64,000 nucleotides of DNA from Roseiarcus sp963842835 (GTDB lineage Bacteria; Pseudomonadota; Alphaproteobacteria; Rhizobiales; Beijerinckiaceae): the NCBI GenBank assembly GCA_963842835.1, contig CAWJIB010000006.1:259354-323353 (forward strand), in the 5' to 3' direction. This document shows, one piece after another, positions 17,653-26,086 of this stretch (position 1 is its first letter; every line of letters begins with the position of its first letter). Made by a program: the position numbers and the translations under genes. The notes under the pieces are model-generated. The model was not told the DNA's origin. It made no database searches and was given only the letters and a program-made list of their open reading frames with translations.

Positions 17653-18414
17653 ATGACGGCGCTGTGCGCGCTCGTTGCGATCGGCGCCGGCGCAGTGAAT
17701 GCGCACGCCGCTGCGCCCGGACCCGCCTGTCCCACGCCTGCTCCGTCCGTTTTCATCGAGAATGGCGCAGGGGAACTGTTCGCCAGTCGCGCCGGGTCGC
17801 ATCGTCCTTTGCAAGTCCTGGCGATCGGATCCTCCTCGACGCTCGGCGTCGGCGCGTCCGTGCCGACCAACGCCTATCCCGCGCAACTGGCTGTGGATCT
17901 GTCTTCGCAGTGGGGCATCGCCGCCGAAGTGCGCAACGCCGGCGTCGGCGGCGAGGTGAGTTCGGCCACGCTCACGCGATTGCAGGGCGAATTGGCGAGC
18001 CGTCGTCCCGACTTGGTCATTTGGCAGGTCGGCACCAACGATGCGGTCGCAGGCGTGGACGCCGCCGTCTTTCGCGCCAACCTCGAAGCCGGCGTCGCCG
18101 CCGCACGGGCCCAACGCGTCCCGATGATTCTCGTCGATCCGCAATTCTATTTCGGCATCAAGGATCTCGCCCGGTACAAACAGTTCGTCGCCATCGTCGG
18201 CGACGTCGGCGCCCGAATGCACATTCCCGTTTTCTCGCGTTTTGCGATGATGCAAGCTTGGGGCGCAAAATCGCCGGCGGCGTTGAGCGCGGCGCTCGCG
18301 CGCGACGGCTTTCACATGGACGACCAGGGTTACGCTTGCTTCGCTCGCGCTCTGGCCGGCGATATTGCGCAAGAAGCCGAACCCGTCGAGAAGTCGGCCG
18401 CGGCGAAGATGTGA
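17653..18414 (+). CDS. Secreted SGNH/GDSL-family hydrolase
   Basis: A 253-residue protein with a signal peptide (about residues 1-20, MTALCALVAIGAGAVNAHAA). The SGNH blocks are visible: block I AIGSSSTLG with Ser61 as nucleophile (GSSS instead of GDSL), block II GVGGEVSS, block III VGTNDA, and block V DGFH with Asp218 and His221. It is therefore probably an active esterase or acyl-transferring hydrolase in the periplasm. It lies 14 bases after the OpgC-type acyltransferase gene with an AGGA ribosome site, so the two are likely made together and act on the same acylated glycan. The specific ester is unknown. Confidence 0.88.
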   Translation: MTALCALVAIGAGAVNAHAAAPGPACPTPAPSVFIENGAGELFASRAGSHRPLQVLAIGSSSTLGVGASVPTNAYPAQLAVDLSSQWGIAAEVRNAGVGGEVSSATLTRLQGELASRRPDLVIWQVGTNDAVAGVDAAVFRANLEAGVAAARAQRVPMILVDPQFYFGIKDLARYKQFVAIVGDVGARMHIPVFSRFAMMQAWGAKSPAALSAALARDGFHMDDQGYACFARALAGDIAQEAEPVEKSAAAKM

Positions 18415-18472
18415 GGCCGTCTCGAAGCCGACGCGCTCGCGCGCGGCGGCTCGTCGCCCCGAGCCTGCGCCC

Positions 18473-19396
18473 TCAGCCTGCCGAAAGCGCCGCTTCCGCT
18501 ACAAGAAACTCGCCTAAGGCCTTGATTCGTGGCGTATCGGCGTCGGCGGGGCGGCAAAGGAAGTAATAGCCGAAGGGCGTCGGAACGCTGGTGGCGAACG
18601 GGGCGACGAGGCGGCCCGAGGCGAGATCGTCGGCGGCGATGGCGAGCGAGGACAGCGCGACGCCCTGCCCCTGCGCGGCGGCGGCGATCGCCATCGACAT
18701 CTGATTGAAGAACACCCCGCGCGAGGCGTCGATCTCGCTCGCCCCTGCGGCCCTGAGCCAATCCGACCACGCCGGCCACGACGAAAAGCTCGGATTCCAT
18801 TCGAGATGCAGCAAGGTGTGATGCTTCAAGTCCTGCGGCGCGCGCAGGGGATGCGGCCCTTCGGCGAGCGCGGGCGCGCAAACCGGAAATACGTCCTCCT
18901 TGAACAGCAGCGTCTTGGCGAGGCCGGGAAAATCCCCGGCCCCCCAGCGGATCATCGCGTCGATGGCGCCGCGATCGAGCGAATCCTCCAGCGGATTGGC
19001 GTCGACCAGCACGTCGATCTCGGGATGCGCCCATTTGAACTTGCCGATCCGGCCGACCAGCCAGGTCGCCGCGAAAGAGGCGCTGGAATTAATGACGAGA
19101 AAGCGCCGGCCCCGCGCTTCGCGCATCGCCCGCGCGGCGCCCGCCAGCATGGCGAATCCGTCGGCGAGCGCGTCCGCCCCCGCCGCGCCCGATTCCGTGA
19201 GCTTGAGGCCTCTGCCGGCGCGCTCGACCAACGTGGCCCCGAGTTCCTCCTCGAGCAAACGGACTTGCTGCGCGACGGCGGCCTTGGTGACGAAAAGCTC
19301 CTCGGCGGCGCGTGCGAAGGACAAATGCCGCGCGGCCGCCTCGAAGGCGCGCAAGGCGTTGAGAGATGGTAGCCGATTGGGCCTTTTGATCGTCAA
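18473..19396 (-). CDS. LysR-family transcriptional regulator (GcvA-like)
   Basis: A 307-residue LysR-type regulator. The winged helix-turn-helix occupies residues 10-68 (LNALRAFEAAARHLSFARAA, VTKAAVAQQVRLLEEELG). The effector domain starts near residue 95 and contains INSSASFAATWLVGRIGKF and the GcvA-group feature LLHLEWNPSF. The start is a TTG at 19396; no ATG is available that keeps the complete DNA-binding domain. It is divergent from a DUF1127 gene with 112 bp between them, a common arrangement in which a LysR protein controls the divergent neighbour. An imperfect dyad spans 19392-19428. The effector and targets are unknown. Confidence 0.92.
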   Translation of the reverse strand: MTIKRPNRLPSLNALRAFEAAARHLSFARAAEELFVTKAAVAQQVRLLEEELGATLVERAGRGLKLTESGAAGADALADGFAMLAGAARAMREARGRRFLVINSSASFAATWLVGRIGKFKWAHPEIDVLVDANPLEDSLDRGAIDAMIRWGAGDFPGLAKTLLFKEDVFPVCAPALAEGPHPLRAPQDLKHHTLLHLEWNPSFSSWPAWSDWLRAAGASEIDASRGVFFNQMSMAIAAAAQGQGVALSSLAIAADDLASGRLVAPFATSVPTPFGYYFLCRPADADTPRIKALGEFLVAEAALSAG

Positions 19397-19428
19397 TATT
19401 TTCTATCCCATCTCGAAAAAACTATGAC

Positions 19429-19456
19429 TTGCGGCGCTGCACAATGAGCCTATAAC
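19429..19456 (+). promoter_or_regulatory. Candidate promoter for the DUF1127 gene
   Basis: TTGCGG at 19429-19434 and TATAAC at 19451-19456 are spaced 16 bases apart, a plausible sigma-70 pair placing the start of transcription about 45 bases before ATG 19509. The sequence just upstream (19392-19428, GTCAATATTTTC ... GAAAAAACTATGAC) is an imperfect AT-rich dyad that overlaps the LysR start codon and could be a regulator site. Confidence 0.4.
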
Positions 19457-19508
19457 AACCGCCAATTCAAAGCATTCGCCGCCCGCCCTAGCAAGAAACG
19501 CCAAGACA

Positions 19509-19721
19509 ATGGCCCACTCCGACGCCCATTCCAACCATTCTCAGCATTCTTTCGATGGCCGAAGCATCCGCCGGATCGGCTCCGCCTGTCAACATTTGCT
19601 GAACATTGTGGCGGAAGCGGCGACCCGCGCCGCCGAGCGCAGCCGCTACGCCGCCCTGCCGCGCCGCTATCTCGACGATGTCGGCATGACCATCGCCGAA
19701 CGCGACGCGGCGCTGCGGTGA
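19509..19721 (+). CDS. DUF1127 domain small protein
   Basis: A 70-residue protein whose C-terminal half is the DUF1127 signature: RYAALPRRYLDDVGMTIAER, in which the helix ending in D-[IV]G-[ML]-T is diagnostic. The first 25 residues are His/Ser-rich (HSDAHSNHSQHS). Arg-rich DUF1127 proteins act in phosphate or C1 metabolism regulation and RNA turnover in some alphaproteobacteria, but this one has not been linked to any process. It is divergent from the LysR-type gene. The ribosome site is weak. Confidence 0.82.
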   Translation: MAHSDAHSNHSQHSFDGRSIRRIGSACQHLLNIVAEAATRAAERSRYAALPRRYLDDVGMTIAERDAALR

Positions 19722-19823
19722 GGCGCTTCTTCGACCCCTAGGGCTTCGGTCTGTCCAATCCGGGTTTCCGGCGCCGTCCCGCTCTGGTCAGGCGGACGGC
19801 GCTTTCGTCGCCTTCGCTAGCCG

Positions 19824-20612
19824 CTAATCCCTCGCCCTGCCTCGCGGGGCGGCCAATTTGAACAGCGCGAAATAGGCGGCGTAGGGCAGCAGATTGATCG
19901 CGCGCAAGATCCAGGCGAGCCGGCGCGGAAAGCGAATCTCGAACCCTTGGCGCTCGAACCCGTCGCAGATCCGCCGACAGGCTTCCTCGCATTCCATCAG
20001 GAACGGCATCGGGAACGTGACGTGCGCTGTCAACGGCGTCTTGACGTAGCCGGGATTGACGATCTGCACGGTGACGTTGTGCGGATCGGCGCGGAACTTC
20101 TCGCCGACTGCGAGCGAAATGACCGCCGCCTTGCTCGGCGCGTAGGCGCCCGAATTGGGCAGTCCGCCGTAGCCGGTGAGCGAGCCGGTGATCGCGATCT
20201 GGCCGCATTTACGCGCCCGCATCGCATTGAAGACTGGATTATACGCGTTCGCCACCCCTTGCACGTTGAGCGCGAAGGTGCGAGCGAAGCCCTCGCCGCC
20301 GAAGTCGCCGGCGGCGTCGCGGAAGGCGCCGCCCGCGTTGAGGAAGGCGAGCGCGATCGGCCGTTGGCTCTCGATTTCGGCGACGAGCCGCGCCATCGCC
20401 TCGCGCTCCGTCACGTCGCCGGGCGCGGCGACGATGCGGCCTTGAAGGCCCTCGGCCTCGCGGGCGAGCGCCGCCAGCTCGTCGGCGCGGCGCGCGGTGG
20501 CGTAGACTTCGTAGCCGCGCCGCGCCAGTTCGAGCGCGACGCCGCGCCCGATGCCGGCGCTGGCGCCGGTCACCCAGGCGGCGCCGTCAGCGGGTTTGGC
20601 GCGGTAGGTCAT
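19824..20612 (-). CDS. Short-chain dehydrogenase/reductase (SDR)
   Basis: A 262-residue classical SDR. It shows the cofactor motif TGASAGIGRG (residues 15-24), the NAG motif in FLNAGGAF, the catalytic Ser in ITGSLTGYG, and the active-site Tyr-Lys pair in YAPSKAAV. The C-terminus (LAWILRAINLLPYAAYFALF) is hydrophobic and may touch the membrane, as in some lipid-active SDRs. The basic residue after the Gly motif (TARRADE) suggests NADPH preference. It is divergent from trpG with 129 bp between starts. The substrate cannot be assigned. Confidence 0.9.
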   Translation of the reverse strand: MTYRAKPADGAAWVTGASAGIGRGVALELARRGYEVYATARRADELAALAREAEGLQGRIVAAPGDVTEREAMARLVAEIESQRPIALAFLNAGGAFRDAAGDFGGEGFARTFALNVQGVANAYNPVFNAMRARKCGQIAITGSLTGYGGLPNSGAYAPSKAAVISLAVGEKFRADPHNVTVQIVNPGYVKTPLTAHVTFPMPFLMECEEACRRICDGFERQGFEIRFPRRLAWILRAINLLPYAAYFALFKLAAPRGRARD

Positions 20613-20741
20613 CGACGGCCTTTTCCAATCGAACCGAGATCGCTGCGCCGAAATCTAGCACGCTTTCGCCTTTCGCTCGCGCGGCTTGACGCGGCCGGCG
20701 CGGCCATGGAAAAGACGAGGCCAACCGGAGCCCAAGCGCCG

Positions 20742-21338
20742 ATGCGCGTTACGTTGATCGACAATTACGACAGTTTCACCTTCAATCTCGTCCATTATCT
20801 CGGCGAGCTCGGCGCCGACGTGTCGGTCTGGCGCAACGACGAGATTTCTGTTTCCGACGCGCTCGCGCAGGAGCCGCATGCGATCGTAATCTCCCCCGGC
20901 CCCGGCACGCCCAACGAAGCGGGAATCTGCCTCGAACTCGTGCGCGAGGCCAGCGCTTCGACGCCGATCCTCGGCGTGTGCCTCGGCCACCAGGCGATCG
21001 GCCAGGTTTTCGGCGGCCATATCGTGCGCGCGCCCGCGCCCATGCACGGCAAGGTGTCGCGCATATCGCACAACGCGCGGGGCCTCTTTCGCGGCCTCAA
21101 CGGCCCATTCAAGGCGACGCGCTACCACTCGCTGATCATCGAGCGCAAGACGGCCCCCGACGAACTCGAGGTCAGCGCCGAGAGCGACGAGGGCCTGATC
21201 ATGGCGGTCGCGCATCGCGCCCTACCGGTCTATGGCGTGCAGTTCCACCCCGAGAGCATCGAGAGCGAGCACGGTCACGCCATGCTGCGTAATTTCCTCG
21301 AGCTCGCCCGCGCTTTCAACAAAGCCAAGACATACTGA
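20742..21338 (+). CDS. trpG: Anthranilate synthase component II (glutamine amidotransferase)
   Basis: TrpG hydrolyses glutamine and passes ammonia to TrpE. The class I amidotransferase triad is complete: the nucleophile Cys in GVCLGHQAIGQ and the His/Glu pair in FHPESI. The canonical N-terminus VTLIDNYDSFTFNLVHYLGE supports ATG 20742 (198 residues); an in-frame ATG 12 codons upstream (20706) has no ribosome site. It heads a trpG-trpD-trpC block on the plus strand, with trpD 19 bases downstream. TrpG proteins of this type sometimes also serve PabB in folate synthesis. Confidence 0.95.
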   Translation: MRVTLIDNYDSFTFNLVHYLGELGADVSVWRNDEISVSDALAQEPHAIVISPGPGTPNEAGICLELVREASASTPILGVCLGHQAIGQVFGGHIVRAPAPMHGKVSRISHNARGLFRGLNGPFKATRYHSLIIERKTAPDELEVSAESDEGLIMAVAHRALPVYGVQFHPESIESEHGHAMLRNFLELARAFNKAKTY

Positions 21339-21357
21339 CTGAGGGAAAAGCCGCGGC

Positions 21358-22371
21358 ATGGAATCCTTCAAACCGCTGATCGCCAAAGTCGCCGCCGGCT
21401 CGCACCTCTCGCGAGCCGAGGCGGTCGATGCGTTCGACGCGATTCTCTCGGGCGAGGTGACGCCGTCGCAAATGGGCGGTTTTCTCATGGCGCTGCGCGT
21501 GCGCGGCGAAAGCGTCGAGGAAATCACCGGCGCGGTGACCGCGATGCGCGCCAAGATGCTGCGGGTGACCGCGCCCGACGATGCGATGGACATCGTGGGC
21601 ACCGGCGGCGACAGTTCGGGCTCTTATAACGTCTCGACGCTCGCCGCTCTCATCGTCGCCGCTTGCGGCGTGCCGGTCGCCAAGCACGGCAATCGCGCGG
21701 CGTCCTCGAAATCGGGCACGGCGGACGCGCTGAGCGCGCTCGGGGTCAAGATCGGCGTCGCGCCTGCGGTGGTGGAGCGATGCATCCGCGAGGCGGGAAT
21801 CGGCTTCATGATGGCGCCCGCCCATCACGCCGCGATGCGCCATGTCGGCCCGACGCGCGTCGAACTGGGCACCCGCACCGTGTTCAATCTACTCGGTCCC
21901 TTGTCGAATCCGGCGGGCGTGAAGCGGCAATTGATCGGCGTCTTCTCCGCCGCATGGCTCGAGCCTATGGCGGAAGTCTTGCGCAATCTCGGCTCGGAGC
22001 GGGTGTGGATCACCCACGGCGCCGACGGGCTCGACGAAATGACGACGACCGGCGTGACGAAAATCGTCGAATTGAAGGACGGCGCCATTCGCGCGTTCGA
22101 GGTCACGCCGGAAAGCGTCGGGCTTGTCCGCGCCGACCTCGCGGCGCTCAAGGGCGGCGACCCCGCGCACAACGCCGCGGCCTTGCGCGCGGTGCTGGAG
22201 GGCGCGCGCAACGCCTATAGCGATATCGCCGCGTTCAACGCGGCCGGGGCGCTGGTCGTCGCGGGCAAGGCGCGCGAACTCGCCGAAGGCGTCGCGATGG
22301 CCGACGACGCGCTGCGCTCCGGCGCCGCGCTGCGCGTTCTGGAACGCCTTGTCACCGTCTCCAATGCGTGA
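21358..22371 (+). CDS. trpD: Anthranilate phosphoribosyltransferase
   Basis: TrpD adds phosphoribosyl from PRPP to anthranilate. The 337-residue length is normal. Diagnostic motifs are the PRPP/anthranilate loop GTGGDSSGSYNVST near residue 81, KHGNRAASSKSGTADAL near 108, and RTVFNLLGPLSNPA near 170. It lies 19 bases after trpG and 12 bases before trpC, consistent with one operon. Confidence 0.97.
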   Translation: MESFKPLIAKVAAGSHLSRAEAVDAFDAILSGEVTPSQMGGFLMALRVRGESVEEITGAVTAMRAKMLRVTAPDDAMDIVGTGGDSSGSYNVSTLAALIVAACGVPVAKHGNRAASSKSGTADALSALGVKIGVAPAVVERCIREAGIGFMMAPAHHAAMRHVGPTRVELGTRTVFNLLGPLSNPAGVKRQLIGVFSAAWLEPMAEVLRNLGSERVWITHGADGLDEMTTTGVTKIVELKDGAIRAFEVTPESVGLVRADLAALKGGDPAHNAAALRAVLEGARNAYSDIAAFNAAGALVVAGKARELAEGVAMADDALRSGAALRVLERLVTVSNA

Positions 22372-22383
22372 TCGATTACGGCC

Positions 22384-23184
22384 ATGACCGATATTCTGCG
22401 CAAAATCGAGACCTACAAGCGGCGCGAAATCGCGGAATCGAAAGTTCGCGTGCCGCGCGCGACGCTGGAGCGCGAAATCCGCGAGCAATCTCCGCCGCGC
22501 GGCTTCACCAAGGCGCTGGAGCGGGCGATCGAGGCGGGGCGCTTCGGGCTCATCGCGGAAATCAAGAAAGCGAGCCCCTCGAAGGGCCTCATTCGCGACG
22601 ATTTCGAACCCGCGGGGCTCGCCAAAGCCTATCAAGCGGGTGGGGCGACCTGCCTTTCCGTGCTTACCGACGCGCCCTCGTTCAAGGGCGCGCCGGAGCA
22701 TCTCATCAAGGCGCGCGCGGCGACGCCGCTGCCGATCCTGCGCAAGGATTTCCTTTTCGATCCCTACCAGGTGCTGGAGGCGCGCGCCTGGGGTGCCGAC
22801 TGCATCCTCATCATCATGGCGGCGGTCGACGATGAAACCGCACGCATTTTAAACAAGACGGCGCACGACCTCGGGCTCGACGTGCTCATCGAGACCCACG
22901 ACGAGCGCGAGCTCGAACGCGCGCTGGCGCTCGAGGGCCGGCTCATCGGCGTCAACAATCGCGACCTACACACCTTCGAGACTTCGCTCTCGGTCTGCGA
23001 ACGGCTGATGCCGCTCGTCCCCGAGGACAAGATCGTCGTCGCCGAAAGCGGCATCTGCCAGCACGGCGATTGCCGCAGGCTTGCCGAGGCCGGCATCGAG
23101 GCCTTCCTCGTCGGGGAGGCGCTGATGCGCCAGAAGGACGTGGCGAGCGCGACCCGAACGCTGCTGACAGGCGTGAAAGGTTAG
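22384..23184 (+). CDS. trpC: Indole-3-glycerol phosphate synthase
   Basis: TrpC closes the indole ring from carboxyphenylamino-deoxyribulose phosphate. The 266-residue TIM barrel shows the N-terminal IAEIKKASPSKGLIR (catalytic Lys), LRKDFLFDPYQV, GVNNRDLHTFE and VAESGI signatures, and it is not fused to TrpF. It ends the trpGDC block; the moaC-moeA-lexA genes that often follow in Rhizobiales are absent, and secreted-protein genes follow instead. Confidence 0.97.
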   Translation: MTDILRKIETYKRREIAESKVRVPRATLEREIREQSPPRGFTKALERAIEAGRFGLIAEIKKASPSKGLIRDDFEPAGLAKAYQAGGATCLSVLTDAPSFKGAPEHLIKARAATPLPILRKDFLFDPYQVLEARAWGADCILIIMAAVDDETARILNKTAHDLGLDVLIETHDERELERALALEGRLIGVNNRDLHTFETSLSVCERLMPLVPEDKIVVAESGICQHGDCRRLAEAGIEAFLVGEALMRQKDVASATRTLLTGVKG

Positions 23185-23423
23185 GACGAGACGCGGTCGC
23201 GCTCGCCAATCGAGAGACGCCTGCGTCATTTCGGCGCAGCCGAAATGCTCATCACGAGAAATTGACGACAGCCGGGAATTCGGCCACAAATACCGAGCGG
23301 GACGCGTCCAATGACGGCGCCAGACCGGCGGCGTCATAAGGACGACGCTGTCAGACCCTAAGCAATCGCCGCTCGGCCCTCGGCGCACCGAGGAATGTTC
23401 GAATTGTCCAAGGAGAGCCTCCA

Positions 23424-23717
23424 ATGACGAAGACGATTCTGTTCCTCGCCACGGCTTGCGCCGGCCTCGCCGCGTTTTCCGCTCCCTCGACGGCGGCCGA
23501 CCCCGCCTTCTGCGCCCAATACGCGCGACAGGCCATCCACGAAGTCGATGTGAACATGTCGATCCCCGGTTGCTTCCATGGCTTCAACGCCCGCTGGCAC
23601 CGGAACTACGGTCAACATTACGGCTGGTGTCTCGGCGTCTCCTACGAACAGGCCAACGCAGAGCGCGAATATCGCCGCGCGCGGCTCAGCGAGTGCCGCG
23701 CCCGCGCCGGCATGTAA
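23424..23717 (+). CDS. Small secreted Cys-containing protein of unknown function
   Basis: A 97-residue protein with a clear signal peptide (MTKTILFLATACAGLAAFSA, cleavage near residues 24-25). The mature part of about 72 residues has four cysteines (30, 50, 69, 91), enough for two disulfides, and aromatic/His-rich middle segments (NARWHRNYGQHYGW). AAGGAG lies 8 bases before the ATG. I do not recognise a family. It precedes the pseudo-caspase gene by 99 bases on the same strand, and both products are exported and cysteine-containing, so they may be functionally linked. Confidence 0.72.
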   Translation: MTKTILFLATACAGLAAFSAPSTAADPAFCAQYARQAIHEVDVNMSIPGCFHGFNARWHRNYGQHYGWCLGVSYEQANAEREYRRARLSECRARAGM

Positions 23718-23816
23718 TCGTCTTCGTCGTCCACGGTGCAATCGTATCGCCGAGGCCTCGCCGACGCGACGGCTTCGGCATCGCCCTAAATTCGGCTTCG
23801 TCACGGGAGACGTTCG

Positions 23817-25994
23817 GTGGTTTTGCGCGCATCGTGGGCGTCGGCCCTGATAGGGCTCTTGGCCGCCGGATATCTCGCCGCGCCCGCGTTCGCGCAGACC
23901 CAGGCGGCGGCTCCGCCGCCCGCCAATCGCCTCGCGTTGGTCATCGGACAAGCCGCCTACAACGGCGACGCCCTGCCGACCGCGAGCAACGACGCCGCGC
24001 TAGTGGCGCAGACCCTCGGCGCGGACGGCTTCGACGTCACCGAGCTCCATGACCTCGACACGCCCAACCTCGCGTCGAGCTACCGGGCGTTCCTCGCCAA
24101 GGTCGCCGCCGCGCCTCCGGGGGCGGCCGTGACCGTTTATCTCGCCGGCCTCGGCGTCAACGTCGGCTGCGACGATTATCTGCTGCCGGTCGACGCGCGG
24201 ATCCAGGCGGCCTCGGACGTGCCGCGGATCGCGCTCGGCATGAAGCGCGTCATGAACGATTTCGCGCAAACGTCCTCGCAGCTGCGCCTTGTCATGCTCG
24301 ACGGCGCCCGCCCCATCCCGCCGAGCGTCAGCGCGGTGAGCTTCCCGCGCGGACTGATTCCGCTCGACCCGCCCGCCGCGACGACGTTCGGCATTTCCGC
24401 CGAGATTCACGACCTCGAGGCGCCGCCGAAGCCCGGCGACGCCAACGACGCCTACGCTTCCGCTTTCGCCCTCGTCGCTCAGCAGCCGCTCACCGACGTC
24501 GAGACCAGCATGCGTCAGGTGCGCGTCGTCGCGCATCAGGCGACTTCGGGCGCCCAGACGCCGTGGCAGGCGACGAATATCGCGATGCCGCCCTTCACCT
24601 TCCCGCTCAATGCGGACCCCGCGCTGATGCAGACGGCCGTCGCGAACTTGCCGAGCTCGACCGCGCCGCTCCCCAGTCTGGACGTCGAAAGCGCCTATTG
24701 GGCCGCCATCTGGCGCAATTCGATCGCGGATTATCAGGCCTATCTCGCAGCGTTCTCGAGCAGCGCGCCGGCCGATCAGACCGCGCGCGTCGCCCAATTG
24801 CTCGCCTTGCTGCAGCAACCCAATCCCGAGTGCGAAGCCATGGGCGCGCCGCCGCCCGCGTTAATGGCGGGTTCGGCCTGCCCGGACGGCTTCATTCCCG
24901 AAGACGGTTTCAACGCCGCTTATTGCGTTCCCCTGGCGGCGCCGCCGGTGCTCGATTGCCCGCCTGGATTTTCCGCGATCGCCACTGACGACGGAATGGG
25001 TTGCAGCCCGTTGATTCCCCCGCCCGTGCTGAGGTGCCCGCCTTTCTTTCATGTTTTTGGCTTGCGCCCCTATTGCGCGCCCGACACGCCGCCTCCGTTC
25101 TGCCCGCCGGGCTTCCGCCCGATCCGGCACGGAGGAGAGCTGGCTTGCGTGCGGATCGGCGAGCTTCCGCCGGGCTGCCCCGTCGGCGCGCATCCGGTCT
25201 GGACAGGAGCCCGCTACGCCTGCGGCGGCGATCCGCCGCCGCCTTCGACTTGCCCGGACGGCAAGCCGGTCTGGCGCGACGGCCAATGGGGGTGCGTCAA
25301 ACCGCCCGCTTCGCGATGCCCGAACGGCGAGGTCGCCCAGTGGGCCGACGGCCGAGAGGTCTGCCGCGTCATGCGCTTCCCCGGCGGAGCGATCCGTTGC
25401 CCGCAAGGCTACGGCCCTTCGGGCCAAGGCGGGACAATCTGCGCTCCCTTGCATGTAGGGCCGCCGAACCTGCGGCCCGGCGCCGGGAGCGTCGGCTGCG
25501 TGGGTGGGCGCCCCTGCCCCGCCGCGCCCCTTAAGGGATTGAATGCGCCGCCCAAAATCACCGGCGCCGGCCCCTTGCATTGCCTGCCGGGCTCGGCCGG
25601 TTGCCCGCCGACCGGGCTTCCCGCGCCGAAAGGCGCGCCGCTGATCCTCAAATGCCCGAATGGAGAAGCCGCGCTGCCCGGTAAGGGGTGCCCGAGCGGG
25701 ACCGGCGCAACGACCATGCCGACGACTTGCCCAAGCGGGATGGTCTTCATTGCGGGGCGCGGCTGCGCGCCGAGCGCCGGCCACGAGACCACATCGACGC
25801 CGAAGGTTCAATGTCCGGCGGGTTGGGTGAAAGGGGCGAACGGCTGCGAGCCGCTTCGCAGGGAACTGTTGCATCCCGTGAACAAGCCGGCGCCTGTCAT
25901 TCACGCGACGCCGCCGGTCGTGCATCCGGTGGTTGCGAAGCCGGCGGCGCGTCCCCATTGCGGCGGCCATGGCGAGCCGCCCTGCAAGCCGTGA
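23817..25994 (+). CDS. Secreted pseudo-caspase with tandem Cys-pair repeats
   Basis: A 725-residue exported protein starting at GTG 23817. A signal peptide (1-26) is followed by a caspase/metacaspase-like p20 domain at about 35-250: RLALVIGQAAYNGDALPTASNDA, then YLAGLGVNVGCDDYLLPVDA and LVMLDGARPIPP. In active members these last two read Y-A-G-H-G and D-A-C-R. Here the catalytic His is Leu112 and the catalytic Cys is Ala164, so the domain should be proteolytically dead. From about residue 339 to 680 come roughly ten units of the form C-P-x-G-(x)~11-13-C, for example Cys355/370, 381/396, 407/420, 429/444, 454/469, 479/493, 501/516 and 528/542, in a Pro/Gly-rich context. The tail is Pro/His-rich. 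It may be a disulfide-stabilised surface or periplasmic scaffold; the function is unknown. Confidence 0.85.
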   Translation: MVLRASWASALIGLLAAGYLAAPAFAQTQAAAPPPANRLALVIGQAAYNGDALPTASNDAALVAQTLGADGFDVTELHDLDTPNLASSYRAFLAKVAAAPPGAAVTVYLAGLGVNVGCDDYLLPVDARIQAASDVPRIALGMKRVMNDFAQTSSQLRLVMLDGARPIPPSVSAVSFPRGLIPLDPPAATTFGISAEIHDLEAPPKPGDANDAYASAFALVAQQPLTDVETSMRQVRVVAHQATSGAQTPWQATNIAMPPFTFPLNADPALMQTAVANLPSSTAPLPSLDVESAYWAAIWRNSIADYQAYLAAFSSSAPADQTARVAQLLALLQQPNPECEAMGAPPPALMAGSACPDGFIPEDGFNAAYCVPLAAPPVLDCPPGFSAIATDDGMGCSPLIPPPVLRCPPFFHVFGLRPYCAPDTPPPFCPPGFRPIRHGGELACVRIGELPPGCPVGAHPVWTGARYACGGDPPPPSTCPDGKPVWRDGQWGCVKPPASRCPNGEVAQWADGREVCRVMRFPGGAIRCPQGYGPSGQGGTICAPLHVGPPNLRPGAGSVGCVGGRPCPAAPLKGLNAPPKITGAGPLHCLPGSAGCPPTGLPAPKGAPLILKCPNGEAALPGKGCPSGTGATTMPTTCPSGMVFIAGRGCAPSAGHETTSTPKVQCPAGWVKGANGCEPLRRELLHPVNKPAPVIHATPPVVHPVVAKPAARPHCGGHGEPPCKP

Positions 25995-26086
25995 GGCCTG
26001 TCTCGCCGATGCGCCGCGGCCGCGCCGCAGTCCGGCGCGATCTTCTCAGGCCGCGGGATCGGCGGACGGCGAGGCTGAAGGCTTAG

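Noticed and set aside
24861..25970. Minus-strand frame opposite the Cys-repeat region.
   Set aside because: Antisense of the repeats; no starts with ribosome sites or known domains.
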